Below, piece after piece: positions 55,817 through 64,000 of a stretch of DNA of 64,000 nucleotides. The notes beneath the pieces are model-generated. The model searched no databases, was not told the DNA's origin, and saw nothing but the letters and a program-made list of their open reading frames with translations. The first letter of the stretch is position 1, and every line of letters begins with the position of its first letter. Location: NCBI GenBank assembly GCA_026196495.1, contig JAPHSY010000039.1:1-64000 (forward strand). Direction: 5' to 3'. This DNA is from Magnetovibrio sp. Lineage in GTDB: Bacteria; Pseudomonadota; Alphaproteobacteria; Rhodospirillales; Magnetovibrionaceae. The position numbers and the translations under genes were made by a program.

Positions 55817-55984
55817 CTAGATTGCTTTTTCAGCTTTTTGCTTCGCAAGACGAAGAGCACGCAAGCGTTCACGCTGGGCTTTCTTCTCTTTCAACGCGAT
55901 TTCTTTTTCAGCGCGAAGCCGTGAAGCTTTTCTTTGCGAGGTGGCAAGCTGTTGTTCCGACTTAGATTTTCCAAGATCAAACAT
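55817..55984 (-). CDS. Small arginine/lysine-rich helical protein
   Basis: A 55-residue frame starting M-F-D-L-G-K-S-K-S-E-Q-Q. It continues as one long charged helix with repeats of R-A/L and K-x-K (A-Q-R-E-R-L-R-A-L-R-L-A-K-Q-K-A-E-K). TGGAAT precedes the ATG at 55984. Its composition resembles that of the next small gene downstream. No family was recognised. Confidence 0.5.
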   Translation of the reverse strand: MFDLGKSKSEQQLATSQRKASRLRAEKEIALKEKKAQRERLRALRLAKQKAEKAI

Positions 55985-56117
55985 ATTCCATTCCAGTACG
56001 TCTTGATTGAAGACATCGGCAGCGGACTATGTTGGCCCGAAATCCTTACGGTATGCCGCACAAATGCGGAAAAGCAGCCGCTCCCGACCAAAATCGAGAG
56101 CGGCATGCTCAATCGAA

Positions 56118-56327
56118 TTAATCGATGACTTTGAGGTCTTCAGCAGAAGCTTTGCCGTTACGGCCTTCTTGAAGCTCATAAGTGACTTTTTGACCGTCGT
56201 TCAAAGTGCTCAAACCAGCACGTTCGACAGCAGAGATATGCACGAATGCATCGCCGGAGCCATCTTCAGGCTCGATAAAGCCATAACCTTTGGTCGGGTT
56301 GAACCATTTAACAGTACCTGTAGCCAT
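56118..56327 (-). CDS. Cold-shock domain protein (CspA family)
   Basis: A 69-residue cold-shock domain protein with the RNA-binding motifs K-W-F-N-P-T-K-G-Y-G-F-I and D-A-F-V-H-I-S-A-V. The true start is ATG 56327; a longer frame to 56354 lacks a ribosome site. The 209-bp stretch to the trmJ end probably contains a long 5' leader, as is typical for csp mRNAs. It acts as an RNA chaperone. Confidence 0.95.
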   Translation of the reverse strand: MATGTVKWFNPTKGYGFIEPEDGSGDAFVHISAVERAGLSTLNDGQKVTYELQEGRNGKASAEDLKVID

Positions 56328-56536
56328 TAGAATATTCCTTTTCTCTGGCATCATGACATGCGCACCACAGAGTGTTGCGCGGTGGTATAACGATCACAAT
56401 GTCAGGGGATAACTAAGTAGCTAAAAAGCGTACCAATAAGCTCAGCACACAAAACATTTGTATCACGTATGCCACATAAATGGCGTATATCCCGCTAAAG
56501 TCAATGATTTTAATATTTTCGTTTTATGAATATGCA

Positions 56537-57334
56537 TTAATTTTTGCGTTTTTTCACCAATCCGGCGATGACTCCGCGCATGGTGCGGACCTCTTGTTCG
56601 GTCATTCGGGCGCGTTGAAACATGTTGCGTAAGTTGCGGATCATGCCCGGTTTTTTGGCTTCAACGCCTAAAAAACCGCAGTCCGTTAATTCATGTTCCA
56701 AGTGATTAAACAGACCGACCAACTCTTCTTTGGTGGCGCGGCGGGTATCCAAGCGCACTTCATAGGTTTCATGAGGGCGATCATCAGCAGCCTGGAACCA
56801 CTCATACCCCATCAACAATACCGCCTGGGCCAAATTCAGAGATGTGAACCCTGGGTTCAATGGCACCATCAAGATACTATCGGCCAGCGCAATATCATCA
56901 TTGTGCAGACCAACCGCTTCTTTACCGAACAACACACCACACTGCACCCCTTGGCCGCGCTGCTCATGCATTTCCTGAGCGGCGCCGCGCGGTGTTAATA
57001 CATCCTTGGACATATCACGTGCGCGTGCCGTGGTGGCAAACACATGGCCCAAATCGGCAATGGCATCTGCCGTGGTCTCATAAACACGCGCATTGTCCAA
57101 CACCACATCGGCACCCGATGCCGTTTTGTAGGCCGCATCATTAGGCCAACCATCACGCGGCGCAACGATGCGCATATCCACAAGCGCACAATTCAGCATC
57201 GCACGAGCAACCATGCCAATGTTTTCACCCAATTGCGGTTCCACCAAAATGACTGCGGGACCACCTTCAGCAGCTTCAGATGCCGTAGATTTGGCGGGAC
57301 GGCGGTGTTTGGTTGAGGTCGGAGCGGGACACAT
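56537..57334 (-). CDS. trmJ: SpoU-type tRNA/rRNA methyltransferase (TrmJ-like)
   Basis: A 265-residue SPOUT methyltransferase. The motif order E-P-Q-L-G-E-N-I-G-M-V-A-R-A-M-L-N, L-F-G-K-E-A-V-G-L, and P-L-N-P-G-F-T-S-L-N-L-A-Q-A-V is that of TrmJ, which 2'-O-methylates position 32 of tRNAs. The N-terminal ~20 residues are basic and disordered. It starts 6 bp before the cimA stop side, downstream of cimA in the same direction. Confidence 0.9.
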   Translation of the reverse strand: MCPAPTSTKHRRPAKSTASEAAEGGPAVILVEPQLGENIGMVARAMLNCALVDMRIVAPRDGWPNDAAYKTASGADVVLDNARVYETTADAIADLGHVFATTARARDMSKDVLTPRGAAQEMHEQRGQGVQCGVLFGKEAVGLHNDDIALADSILMVPLNPGFTSLNLAQAVLLMGYEWFQAADDRPHETYEVRLDTRRATKEELVGLFNHLEHELTDCGFLGVEAKKPGMIRNLRNMFQRARMTEQEVRTMRGVIAGLVKKRKN

Positions 57335-57339
57335 GAAGG

Positions 57340-58950
57340 TTAAGCAGCCCTTGCGCCATCACGAAACAGCTTATACACGATGGAATCACGCAACGCATTA
57401 TAAGATGCATCGATCACGTTCCCAGAAACGCCCACGGTTGCCCAAGTACGCCCTGTATCGTCGGTACTTTCAATCATCACTCGGGTGACGGCTGCGGTGG
57501 CCTCACCCGGGGTCAGAATACGCACCTTGTAGTCGACCAAGCGCAGATCAACCAGGGTCGGATACAACGGCAACAAAACTTTACGCAACGCCGCATCCAG
57601 CGCATTCACAGGACCATTACCTTCAGCAACGGCCATTTTTTGATCTTCGTGGTTCTTATCAGGGTGTAATTCCAACTTCACCGTGGCTTCAGATTGGGTT
57701 ACGAGCTTATCCATAACATTCCAGCGCCGCTCATCAATCACACGAAAGCTTGCACAGCGGAAATACTCAGGTACCTCACCCAAAGCGCGTCGGGCCATCA
57801 GCTCAAAACTGGCATCGGCCCCATCATAGGAATACCCCTGTTTTTCTTTGATTTTAACTTTTTCAAGCACCTTGTTGATGCGCGGATCTTTGTCTTCAAT
57901 TTCCAACCCAATTTCACGAAACCGTGCCAAAATATTGGATCGCCCAGCTTGATCAGACACCAAAATTTGGCGATGGTTACCAACACTTTCCGGTTCTATA
58001 TGCTCATAGCATTTTGGGTCTTTTTCCACCGCAGAAACATGCAGTCCACCTTTATGTGCAAACGCCGATTCACCGACATATGGACGATGCCGGTCCGGAG
58101 CACGATTGAGACGTTCATCCAAGGCATGGGAAACATGACTAAGGTGCTTCAGACCTTCTGTGGTGATTCCCGTATCAAAACCCATTTTCAGCATCAAAGA
58201 CGGAATAACACTGACGAGGCTAGCATTACCGCACCGCTCACCTAATCCGTTAATGGTGCCTTGAACCATTCGTGCGCCAGATTTGACGGCTGCAAGCGAA
58301 TTCGCCACAGCATTGCCGGTGTCATCGTGGCAATGGATGCCGACCTTTTCACCTGGGATCGTTTCACAGACTTTTTCGACAATTTCCGCGATTTCAAAAG
58401 GCAACGTGCCGCCATTGGTATCACACAACACCACCCAACGTGCACCACCGTCAATTGCAGCCTTAAGACAGCTCATGGCGAACTCAGGATTGGCTTTGTA
58501 CCCGTCGAAGAAATGTTCTGCATCAAACATCACCTCATCCAACTTGGTGCCCGCATGAGCAACACTGTCTTGGATCATGGCAAGGTTCTCATCGCGTTCA
58601 ATATTCAACGCCACATCAACCTGATAGTCCCAGGCTTTACCCACCATGCATACCACTCGAGCATCCGTTGCCAACAATGCATTCAGCCCTGGATCGTTAG
58701 CTGCACTGCGCCCCGCACGACGCGTCATCCCAAACGTGGTGATACGGGACGTTTTCATAGGCGGCAAGTTATCGAAAAAGGCATCGTCCGTTGGGTTCGC
58801 ACCCGGCCAACCGCCTTCGATATAGTCAACACCCAGTTCATCCAAATCACGCGCAATGGCATCTTTGTCCACCGGTCCAAAATCAACGCCGGAGGTCTGC
58901 GCACCGTCACGCAGGGTAGTATCATAAATATAGACGCGGTTAGCAGTCAT
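57340..58950 (-). CDS. cimA: Citramalate synthase
   Basis: A 536-residue enzyme condensing pyruvate and acetyl-CoA to (R)-citramalate, entering isoleucine synthesis. The HMGL-like barrel has the start motif Y-D-T-T-L-R-D-G-A-Q-T, G-I-H-C-H-D-D-T-G-N and N-G-L-G-E-R-C-G-N. The C-terminal LeuA-type allosteric domain is present (about residues 390-530). ATG 58950 is used; the longer frame to 59025 is not supported. It lies 5 bp from trmJ. Confidence 0.93.
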   Translation of the reverse strand: MTANRVYIYDTTLRDGAQTSGVDFGPVDKDAIARDLDELGVDYIEGGWPGANPTDDAFFDNLPPMKTSRITTFGMTRRAGRSAANDPGLNALLATDARVVCMVGKAWDYQVDVALNIERDENLAMIQDSVAHAGTKLDEVMFDAEHFFDGYKANPEFAMSCLKAAIDGGARWVVLCDTNGGTLPFEIAEIVEKVCETIPGEKVGIHCHDDTGNAVANSLAAVKSGARMVQGTINGLGERCGNASLVSVIPSLMLKMGFDTGITTEGLKHLSHVSHALDERLNRAPDRHRPYVGESAFAHKGGLHVSAVEKDPKCYEHIEPESVGNHRQILVSDQAGRSNILARFREIGLEIEDKDPRINKVLEKVKIKEKQGYSYDGADASFELMARRALGEVPEYFRCASFRVIDERRWNVMDKLVTQSEATVKLELHPDKNHEDQKMAVAEGNGPVNALDAALRKVLLPLYPTLVDLRLVDYKVRILTPGEATAAVTRVMIESTDDTGRTWATVGVSGNVIDASYNALRDSIVYKLFRDGARAA

Positions 58951-59206
58951 GATTTGGGCCGTCCTAGTCACCAAAAGTCGCAACAATTCGAAGATTGGAG
59001 AATGCCTAATTTCGCACCTGCACACAAGGGTTTCACACCAATTACAGTAAGCTTCTTGTCTTTAGGGTGCAAAACCAATACGCCAAGCTTGGCGTGACAG
59101 GAACATGTGTATATTCTCAAAGTGTAGTGATTCGCCCTAACTACACGCATCACTTTTTGCCAAATTTGGGGATGACGGCACACCGACAAAGGCTTATTCA
59201 TTATCT

Positions 59207-59767
59207 ATGAGTGAGGAATTTGATTTCGAACATGACGACGAGTATCCTGCGTACCGTGAACGGTGCATGGGCTCTAATGTCAATGAGCAAACGCTGCTTG
59301 CTACAGATTACCTTAATCATTTCAATGAATTAGTAATGACGCTGGAAATGCTGGCTGACATGCCAGAGCTTCTCGAAGAAGCCAAATTGTGGGAACCAAA
59401 ACCCTACAAAGACCATTTCCGCGACAGCACAATTGCCGACAAAGAATTGGCCATTGAAGCTTATGACCATGCCCCACCTAAGTTCAAAGAGCCATTTGAA
59501 CAAAACATCAGTAAAATTAACAAACTGATTTTGACCTCTGTTGAGCGCTTGGAAATTGACATCCAAACGGGGGATTTTGAACTGGTACGATCCAATGCCA
59601 GCGCACTCAGCAAAGTTATCCAACGCATTATGGATATGTGCTCGGCCAACATCCACGGGTCTGAAACCACCATGGATCAATCAGAAATTGACAACATTAT
59701 TGGTGCCGACCCAGAACCGGAACCTGTTGGCAATGCACAAGCAGATATCGACGCCTTGTTCGACTAA
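59207..59767 (+). CDS. Unknown protein with two FliM-like motifs near the C-terminus
   Basis: A 186-residue acidic helical protein, not assigned to a family. Two segments near its end, D-Q-S-E-I-D-N-I-I-G (about 155-164) and A-Q-A-D-I-D-A-L-F-D (the last ten residues), resemble the N-terminal S-Q-x-E-I-D-A-L-L segment by which FliM binds phosphorylated CheY. The middle (about 30-150) looks like a helical bundle. No signal peptide is seen and the ribosome site is weak. It stands alone between cimA and the convergent GGDEF-EAL gene. Confidence 0.75.
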   Translation: MSEEFDFEHDDEYPAYRERCMGSNVNEQTLLATDYLNHFNELVMTLEMLADMPELLEEAKLWEPKPYKDHFRDSTIADKELAIEAYDHAPPKFKEPFEQNISKINKLILTSVERLEIDIQTGDFELVRSNASALSKVIQRIMDMCSANIHGSETTMDQSEIDNIIGADPEPEPVGNAQADIDALFD

Positions 59768-59803
59768 GGCCATACAATTTATCTTTAAAATGGGGGTCGT
59801 TTC

Positions 59804-62173
59804 TTAGGCTGAAGGCTTGCGCGCTTGTTCGATGGGAAACGGTGTCACATTCCCCCCTGCCAAACGTACGAACTCATCATACGGCACAGGGCGGCTGAAC
59901 AAATAACCCTGACCAATATCACTGCCCAATGCATGCAAGAACGTACTTTGACGTTCAGTTTCCACACCTTCGGCAATCACCTTCAGGCCAAGGTTTTGGG
60001 CCATGTTCACAATCGCCTTTGCCATCGTTACGGCATCGGGATTATCCGGCAACCCCGTCACAAACGAACGGTCAACCTTCAAGCTGTCCAGTGGGAATTT
60101 GGTAAGATAGCTCAACGACGAATAGCCGGTGCCAAAATCGTCAATACTGAGCGATACGCCCAAGGCTTTCAATTCCTGCAAAACTTTGACCGTCTGATCG
60201 GCATTTTCCACCAACATGCTTTCAGTCAGTTCCAAATCCAAGTTTGTACAGGGTAGTCCGGTTTGGTCCATAATTTCCTGAACACGCGACGCCAATTTAC
60301 CTTGGCGGAATTGACGCACAGACAAGTTCACCGCAACACTTACGTCCGTTAGCCCTGCGTCCATCCAATCACGCGCCTGACGACAAGCTGTTTCCAAAAT
60401 CCAATCACCAATGGGGACAATCAAACCCGTTTCCTCGCTCACAGGAACAAATTCAACAGGTGAAACGGGACCAAGGTCAGGACTGTTCCAACGTGCCAAA
60501 GCTTCTGCACCGATGATGCGCCCCGTAGCCAAGTCAACTTTGGGCTGATAAGCCAAATGAAATTCATCATTCTCTAGGGCGTGACGCAAACCATGTTCCA
60601 AGGCCATGCGGCGGATTGCATTGGCGCTCAAAGTCGATGAATAGAACTGGAAGTTGTTGCGGCCTTGCTTTTTGGCGTGATGAGACGCGGTATAAACGTT
60701 CTTCAGCAACTCATCGATATTGTCGCAGCTATCGGGGTAGATAATTACACCGATGGAGCCAGAGCTGTAGACCTCTTGTCCATCCACATGAAACGGTTGG
60801 CTCAACGCCTTCAGCATGCGATTGGCTACAGCCTCAACTTCATCATCTTCGCTGACGCTTTCCAAAATGACTGTAAATTCGTCACCAGACAGCCGGGCAA
60901 CAGTATCACGACCACGAACACATGATTCCAGCCGCTTACCCGCAAGTTGCAACACCACGTCACCAGCGGCATGGCCCATGGCATCATTAATGTTTTTAAA
61001 GTTATCCAAATCAATAAACAAAACCGCAAGTTTGGAACCTGCTGCATCAGACGTCGCAACACTTTCACCCAAACGCTCGGTAAATAGATAACGGTTTGGT
61101 AAGTGCGTCAGCGGATCACGGGTTGCCAAAAACTTCAGTTTGTCTTCAGCTTTTTTACGTTCCGTAATATCACGCATCACCGCAATATAGTGCAAACGAT
61201 GGCGTAATTTAAAATCACTGAGGCTGATTTCCAAAGGAAAGCTGGTTCCGTCACTGCGTATGCCAGTAACTTCACGCCCGCTTGTGGTTTCCAAGAAATC
61301 CGTTTCCAAGTTTTTCAATGCTGCAGCAGCATCAGACTGACGCCGCCCACGAGTGCTGGGGATCAAATCTGAAATACCGATTCCAGCCAACGCACCTGAA
61401 TTATGACCAAAAATACGTTCAGCCGCAGGATTAGCCGTTTCAATTATACCCATTTCATTGATGGTGATTAGGCCATCCACGGTGGTTTCCATAATGGTGC
61501 GCAGGTATTCCTCACGCTCCATCACTTCACGGATACGACGGTTCTTTTCCGTAACGTCACGTGCCACCATCATCATCTGGGTGACCTTGCCATCATCATC
61601 TTCTTCGTAGACCGAGGCTGCGACTTCAACATCCAATTCACGACCATCATCGGCCATCATTTTCATGCTGGTGCGGCGTTTTTCCGCCAACAGTTCTTCG
61701 AACTCGTTCTCTAACAAGGGGATGTAGTCAGGGTGAATATAGTCCCGCAGGGAATGCATATTTGCTTCTTGCCCATCAACCCCCAAAAGCGCACAACCGG
61801 CAGGGTTCAAAACAATAATAGAGCCATCCATCGAGCAGATGCAGATCAAGTCAGGGGCAAGGTCAATAAGGCTTGCGTGATGTTCATCGCTTTCCGCAAT
61901 GTTGTCGTACCGTCTGTCTTCCAGCAAATCATTAAGCAGGTCCAAAATGCTTTGGCCTGATTTGCGGATATCTTCGGCATAATCACGATATTGCGGGTGA
62001 GACATGGGGCCGAGCATTTCGGCACTCATCATATCTGCAAACCCAATAATATTATTGAGAGGAGTGCGCATCTCATGAGAAAGCGTGTGCAAAATGCCAC
62101 GGCCTTCTGAATGTCGCGCGCCACCTTGTGTGTCAGAGGCCGGATCGTTGATACGTTCTTTTTTATCGCCCAT
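59804..62173 (-). CDS. HisKA-PAS-PAS-GGDEF-EAL protein (cyclic di-GMP signalling)
   Basis: A 789-residue protein. Residues 28-90 form a HisKA helix pair with an intact His33 in S-H-E-M-R-T-P-L-N-N, but no ATPase domain follows. PAS1 (about 100-210) and PAS2 (about 225-340) come next. The GGDEF domain reads S-G-D-E-F near residue 428, a usable variant. The EAL domain (about 520-775) has E-A-L, N-L-S-V-R-Q-F, E-L-T-E-S, D-D-F-G-T-G-Y-S-S and A-E-G-V-E-T intact, so phosphodiesterase activity is likely. There are no membrane helices, so it is cytoplasmic. Confidence 0.92.
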   Translation of the reverse strand: MGDKKERINDPASDTQGGARHSEGRGILHTLSHEMRTPLNNIIGFADMMSAEMLGPMSHPQYRDYAEDIRKSGQSILDLLNDLLEDRRYDNIAESDEHHASLIDLAPDLICICSMDGSIIVLNPAGCALLGVDGQEANMHSLRDYIHPDYIPLLENEFEELLAEKRRTSMKMMADDGRELDVEVAASVYEEDDDGKVTQMMMVARDVTEKNRRIREVMEREEYLRTIMETTVDGLITINEMGIIETANPAAERIFGHNSGALAGIGISDLIPSTRGRRQSDAAAALKNLETDFLETTSGREVTGIRSDGTSFPLEISLSDFKLRHRLHYIAVMRDITERKKAEDKLKFLATRDPLTHLPNRYLFTERLGESVATSDAAGSKLAVLFIDLDNFKNINDAMGHAAGDVVLQLAGKRLESCVRGRDTVARLSGDEFTVILESVSEDDEVEAVANRMLKALSQPFHVDGQEVYSSGSIGVIIYPDSCDNIDELLKNVYTASHHAKKQGRNNFQFYSSTLSANAIRRMALEHGLRHALENDEFHLAYQPKVDLATGRIIGAEALARWNSPDLGPVSPVEFVPVSEETGLIVPIGDWILETACRQARDWMDAGLTDVSVAVNLSVRQFRQGKLASRVQEIMDQTGLPCTNLDLELTESMLVENADQTVKVLQELKALGVSLSIDDFGTGYSSLSYLTKFPLDSLKVDRSFVTGLPDNPDAVTMAKAIVNMAQNLGLKVIAEGVETERQSTFLHALGSDIGQGYLFSRPVPYDEFVRLAGGNVTPFPIEQARKPSA

Positions 62174-62504
62174 GGCGTTTTATGGCACCCAGTGTAGTCT
62201 TTAGTTTTGGCGGTTATTTAATTCATGATCACCCAAAACCCGGCGAACCAAAATCAAAGAATATTGGAACGCCTTCCTTAAGCACAGCAAATTCTTTGCC
62301 GACTCAGCTACAACCAAACTCAAGAACCACGAGGTCGATACGCACCCATGGTGGAATTCAATCGTGCGACATATTACACCAAATTCATAATAAAGCGAAA
62401 AATATTAATACGTTCCGACTATAAGGTTGATCGAATGATCATCCGGTAACATCTACAACCAAACAAGGTGGGCACAACACCCCAAGCCCACTTCAAGGTT
62501 AAAC
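62174..62504. other. Intergenic region with a hairpin after cysS
   Basis: No convincing gene is seen in this 331-bp gap between cysS and the GGDEF-EAL gene. At about 62465-62493, AAGGTGGGC and GCCCACTT form a hairpin on the minus strand followed by TTGTTTG, which is a weak terminator candidate for cysS. The promoter of the GGDEF-EAL gene must lie in the upper part of this gap or inside cysS. A small plus-strand frame at 62182-62424 has no support. Confidence 0.5.
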
Positions 62505-63893
62505 TTATTGCCGCCGCCAAGTGGTTGTTCCCGCGCCATCTTCAAGGATCACACCTTGCGCTGCCAATTCATCACGAATACGGTCAGATGTGGCAAAATC
62601 CTTACCCGCGCGGGCTTGGTTACGCTGCTCGATTAAAGCATCAATATCGCCATCAGATAGGCCTTCAGCGTCACCTTTGATAGAGCCGCGCAACCAAGCA
62701 TCAGCATCTTGACCGAGCACGCCAAGAATGTCGCCAGACAACATCAACTCGCCTTTTAGCTGTGATTTTTCACGGCCATCGGTGGCGGCATTCAGTTTGG
62801 TTTTTAGTTCAAACAGGTGCGAAATGGCTTTTGGTGTATTGATATCATCTGCCAAGGCTTCCAATACGGGGGCTGAAACTTGGTCTGGAATTTCAGCTTT
62901 CACATCGGCATTTCGCAGCGCCAAATAGAACTCATCAAGTTCCTTTTTCGCTTCACGGATACCATCTTTGCGAAAATCCAAGGGCTGACGGTAATGAGTT
63001 TTCAACAGTGTCAAACGGATGGCTTCACCCGGAAACTCATCCAATAAGTCATGCACAGTGTAGAAATTGCCCAGAGATTTGGACATTTTCTCACCTTCAG
63101 CCATCAAATAGCCATTGTGCATCCAATAATTTACGTACTTGGACCCACCATGCGCACAGGTGGATTGAGCAATTTCATTTTCATGATGAGGAAATATCAA
63201 GTCCTGACCGCCACCATGAATGTCAAAGGTCGGTCCTAGATGCTGTTCACTCATTGCCGAACATTCAATATGCCAACCCGGACGACCACGGCCCCAGGGA
63301 CTTTCCCAACCAGGTTGATCGTCTTCAGACGGTTTCCACAACACAAAATCGGCTGGGTCACGTTTATATGGAGCAACTTCAACACGGGCACCTGCGACCA
63401 TTTCATCACGATTGCGCCCCGACAGCCCACCGTATTCACGGTAGCTCTCAACACTGAACAACACATGGCCTTCGGCTTCGTAAGCATGTCCAGCAGACAC
63501 CAGCTTGCCTATCATGGTGATCATGCCCGCAATGTGTTCGGTGGCACGCGGCTGTACATCTGGATGCATTGCTCCCAAAGCACTCATGTCGTCCAGAAAT
63601 GCCTGTTCCGTACGCTTGGTAATGTCGGAAATGCTTTCACCGCTTTCCATGGCACGGTTGATGATCTTGTCATCCACATCGGTAATATTGCGGGCGTAGA
63701 TCACATGGTCTTCGCCATAGGTTTCACGCAACAACCGATACAAGACATCAAACACCACAACGGGCCGCGCGTTACCAATGTGGGCGTAGTCATAAACTGT
63801 TGGACCACAGACGTACATTCGTACACGTCGTTCATCAATGGGGACAAAATCTTCTTTGACACGTTTGAGCGTATTGAACAGCTGGATGGTCAC
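62505..63893 (-). CDS. cysS: Cysteinyl-tRNA synthetase
   Basis: A 462-residue class I synthetase charging tRNA-Cys. The motifs [15 protein letters not shown] (HIGH equivalent with a zinc-binding Cys), [14 protein letters not shown] and K-M-S-K-S-L-G-N are intact. It lies 6 bp downstream of the gltX stop and in the same direction. Confidence 0.97.
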   Translation of the reverse strand: MTIQLFNTLKRVKEDFVPIDERRVRMYVCGPTVYDYAHIGNARPVVVFDVLYRLLRETYGEDHVIYARNITDVDDKIINRAMESGESISDITKRTEQAFLDDMSALGAMHPDVQPRATEHIAGMITMIGKLVSAGHAYEAEGHVLFSVESYREYGGLSGRNRDEMVAGARVEVAPYKRDPADFVLWKPSEDDQPGWESPWGRGRPGWHIECSAMSEQHLGPTFDIHGGGQDLIFPHHENEIAQSTCAHGGSKYVNYWMHNGYLMAEGEKMSKSLGNFYTVHDLLDEFPGEAIRLTLLKTHYRQPLDFRKDGIREAKKELDEFYLALRNADVKAEIPDQVSAPVLEALADDINTPKAISHLFELKTKLNAATDGREKSQLKGELMLSGDILGVLGQDADAWLRGSIKGDAEGLSDGDIDALIEQRNQARAGKDFATSDRIRDELAAQGVILEDGAGTTTWRRQ

Positions 63894-63899
63894 GGTTGA

Positions 63900-64000
63900 T
63901 TATCCCTTTTGACCTTGCAAACGTGCAATGGCGCGATCGCGCCCAATCAACGGCAAATAAGCTTTCAGCTCAGGCCCATGTTCAAGGCCTGTCAACGCTT
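63900..64000 (-). CDS. gltX: Glutamyl-tRNA synthetase, C-terminal end (partial)
   Basis: Only the last ~32 codons are in the window. They read [11 protein letters not shown] and then [13 protein letters not shown] before the stop at 63900-63902. This matches the conserved GltX end (A-L-T-G-x-x-x-G-P-E-L with L-I-G). It is followed by cysS. The identification rests on a short segment. Confidence 0.85.
   Translation of the reverse strand, partial: ALTGLEHGPELKAYLPLIGRDRAIARLQGQKG

Noticed and set aside
62182-62424. 80-codon plus-strand frame between cysS and the GGDEF-EAL gene
   Set aside because: No ribosome site, no recognisable composition, and it lies opposite the expected promoter region.
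1-64000. CRISPR array, prophage or integrated element beside tRNA-Leu
   Set aside because: No regularly spaced repeats, integrase or phage structural genes were seen. Both flanks of the tRNA are ordinary chromosomal genes and no repeated tRNA end was found.

Overview
The window looks like chromosomal DNA of a marine or freshwater alphaproteobacterium, most likely of the Rhodospirillales / Magnetovibrio-Thalassospira-Terasakiella type. This placement is inferred from gene content and protein style and was not tested by a search. The content points to a respiring organism adapted to low oxygen and probably able to use reduced sulfur. It has a complete cbb3 oxidase locus, an ATP sulfurylase of the zinc-binding 'dissimilatory' type, a class II aldolase, a Coq7-type ubiquinone hydroxylase, a HupK/HypF-like pair from NiFe-hydrogenase maturation, and many signalling proteins.

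Layout. 1-8751: a TauE/SafE-like membrane protein (partial), then ccoNOQP and ccoGHIS, with an FNR-type box upstream of ccoN. 8748-12952: a ceramidase-like membrane protein overlapping a three-domain lipid enzyme (MFS + PlsC acyltransferase + acyl-ACP/CoA ligase), whose upstream region carries two copies of a palindromic operator. 13195-20221: the phosphate regulon phoR-pstSCAB-phoU-phoB with a PHO box in front of pstS. 20479-25586: an ArsR-type regulator, a CysH-like protein lacking the catalytic cysteine motifs, a metallophosphoesterase, a MazG-like pyrophosphohydrolase, an aldolase fused to a Dabb domain, and sat. 25587-27259: an AT-rich island with an unknown protein ending in an SSB-like acidic tail, and a decayed YHS-domain pseudogene. 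27260-37235: a CPA2 antiporter, a YHS protein, a beta-CASP nuclease, NfeD/SPFH, an unknown membrane protein, and a symporter-histidine kinase hybrid with a receiver-only regulator. 37498-42708: a branched-chain amino acid/amide ABC transporter (livFGMH plus binding protein). 42976-49156: an XRE/ScfR regulator with an inserted HisKA-like segment, HypF-like and HupK-like proteins, a glycerophosphodiesterase, and two tandem receiver proteins. 49232-54831: tRNA-Leu(CAA), a DedA-type protein, dsbB, coq7, and two paralogous unknown genes that bracket a remnant of a coq7 3' end, the scar of a tandem duplication. 55001-64000: four small charged proteins, csp, trmJ, cimA, a protein with two FliM-like motifs, a HisKA-PAS-PAS-GGDEF-EAL protein, cysS, and the 3' end of gltX.

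The most unusual items are the aldolase-Dabb fusion beside sat and a catalytically degenerate CysH homologue, the SSB-tail mimic, the coq7/unknown-gene tandem duplication, the HisKA-like segments lacking an ATPase domain in two proteins, the FliM-like motifs in a protein of unknown function, and the orphan HupK/HypF pair. No CRISPR array, intact insertion sequence, prophage or rRNA operon was seen.
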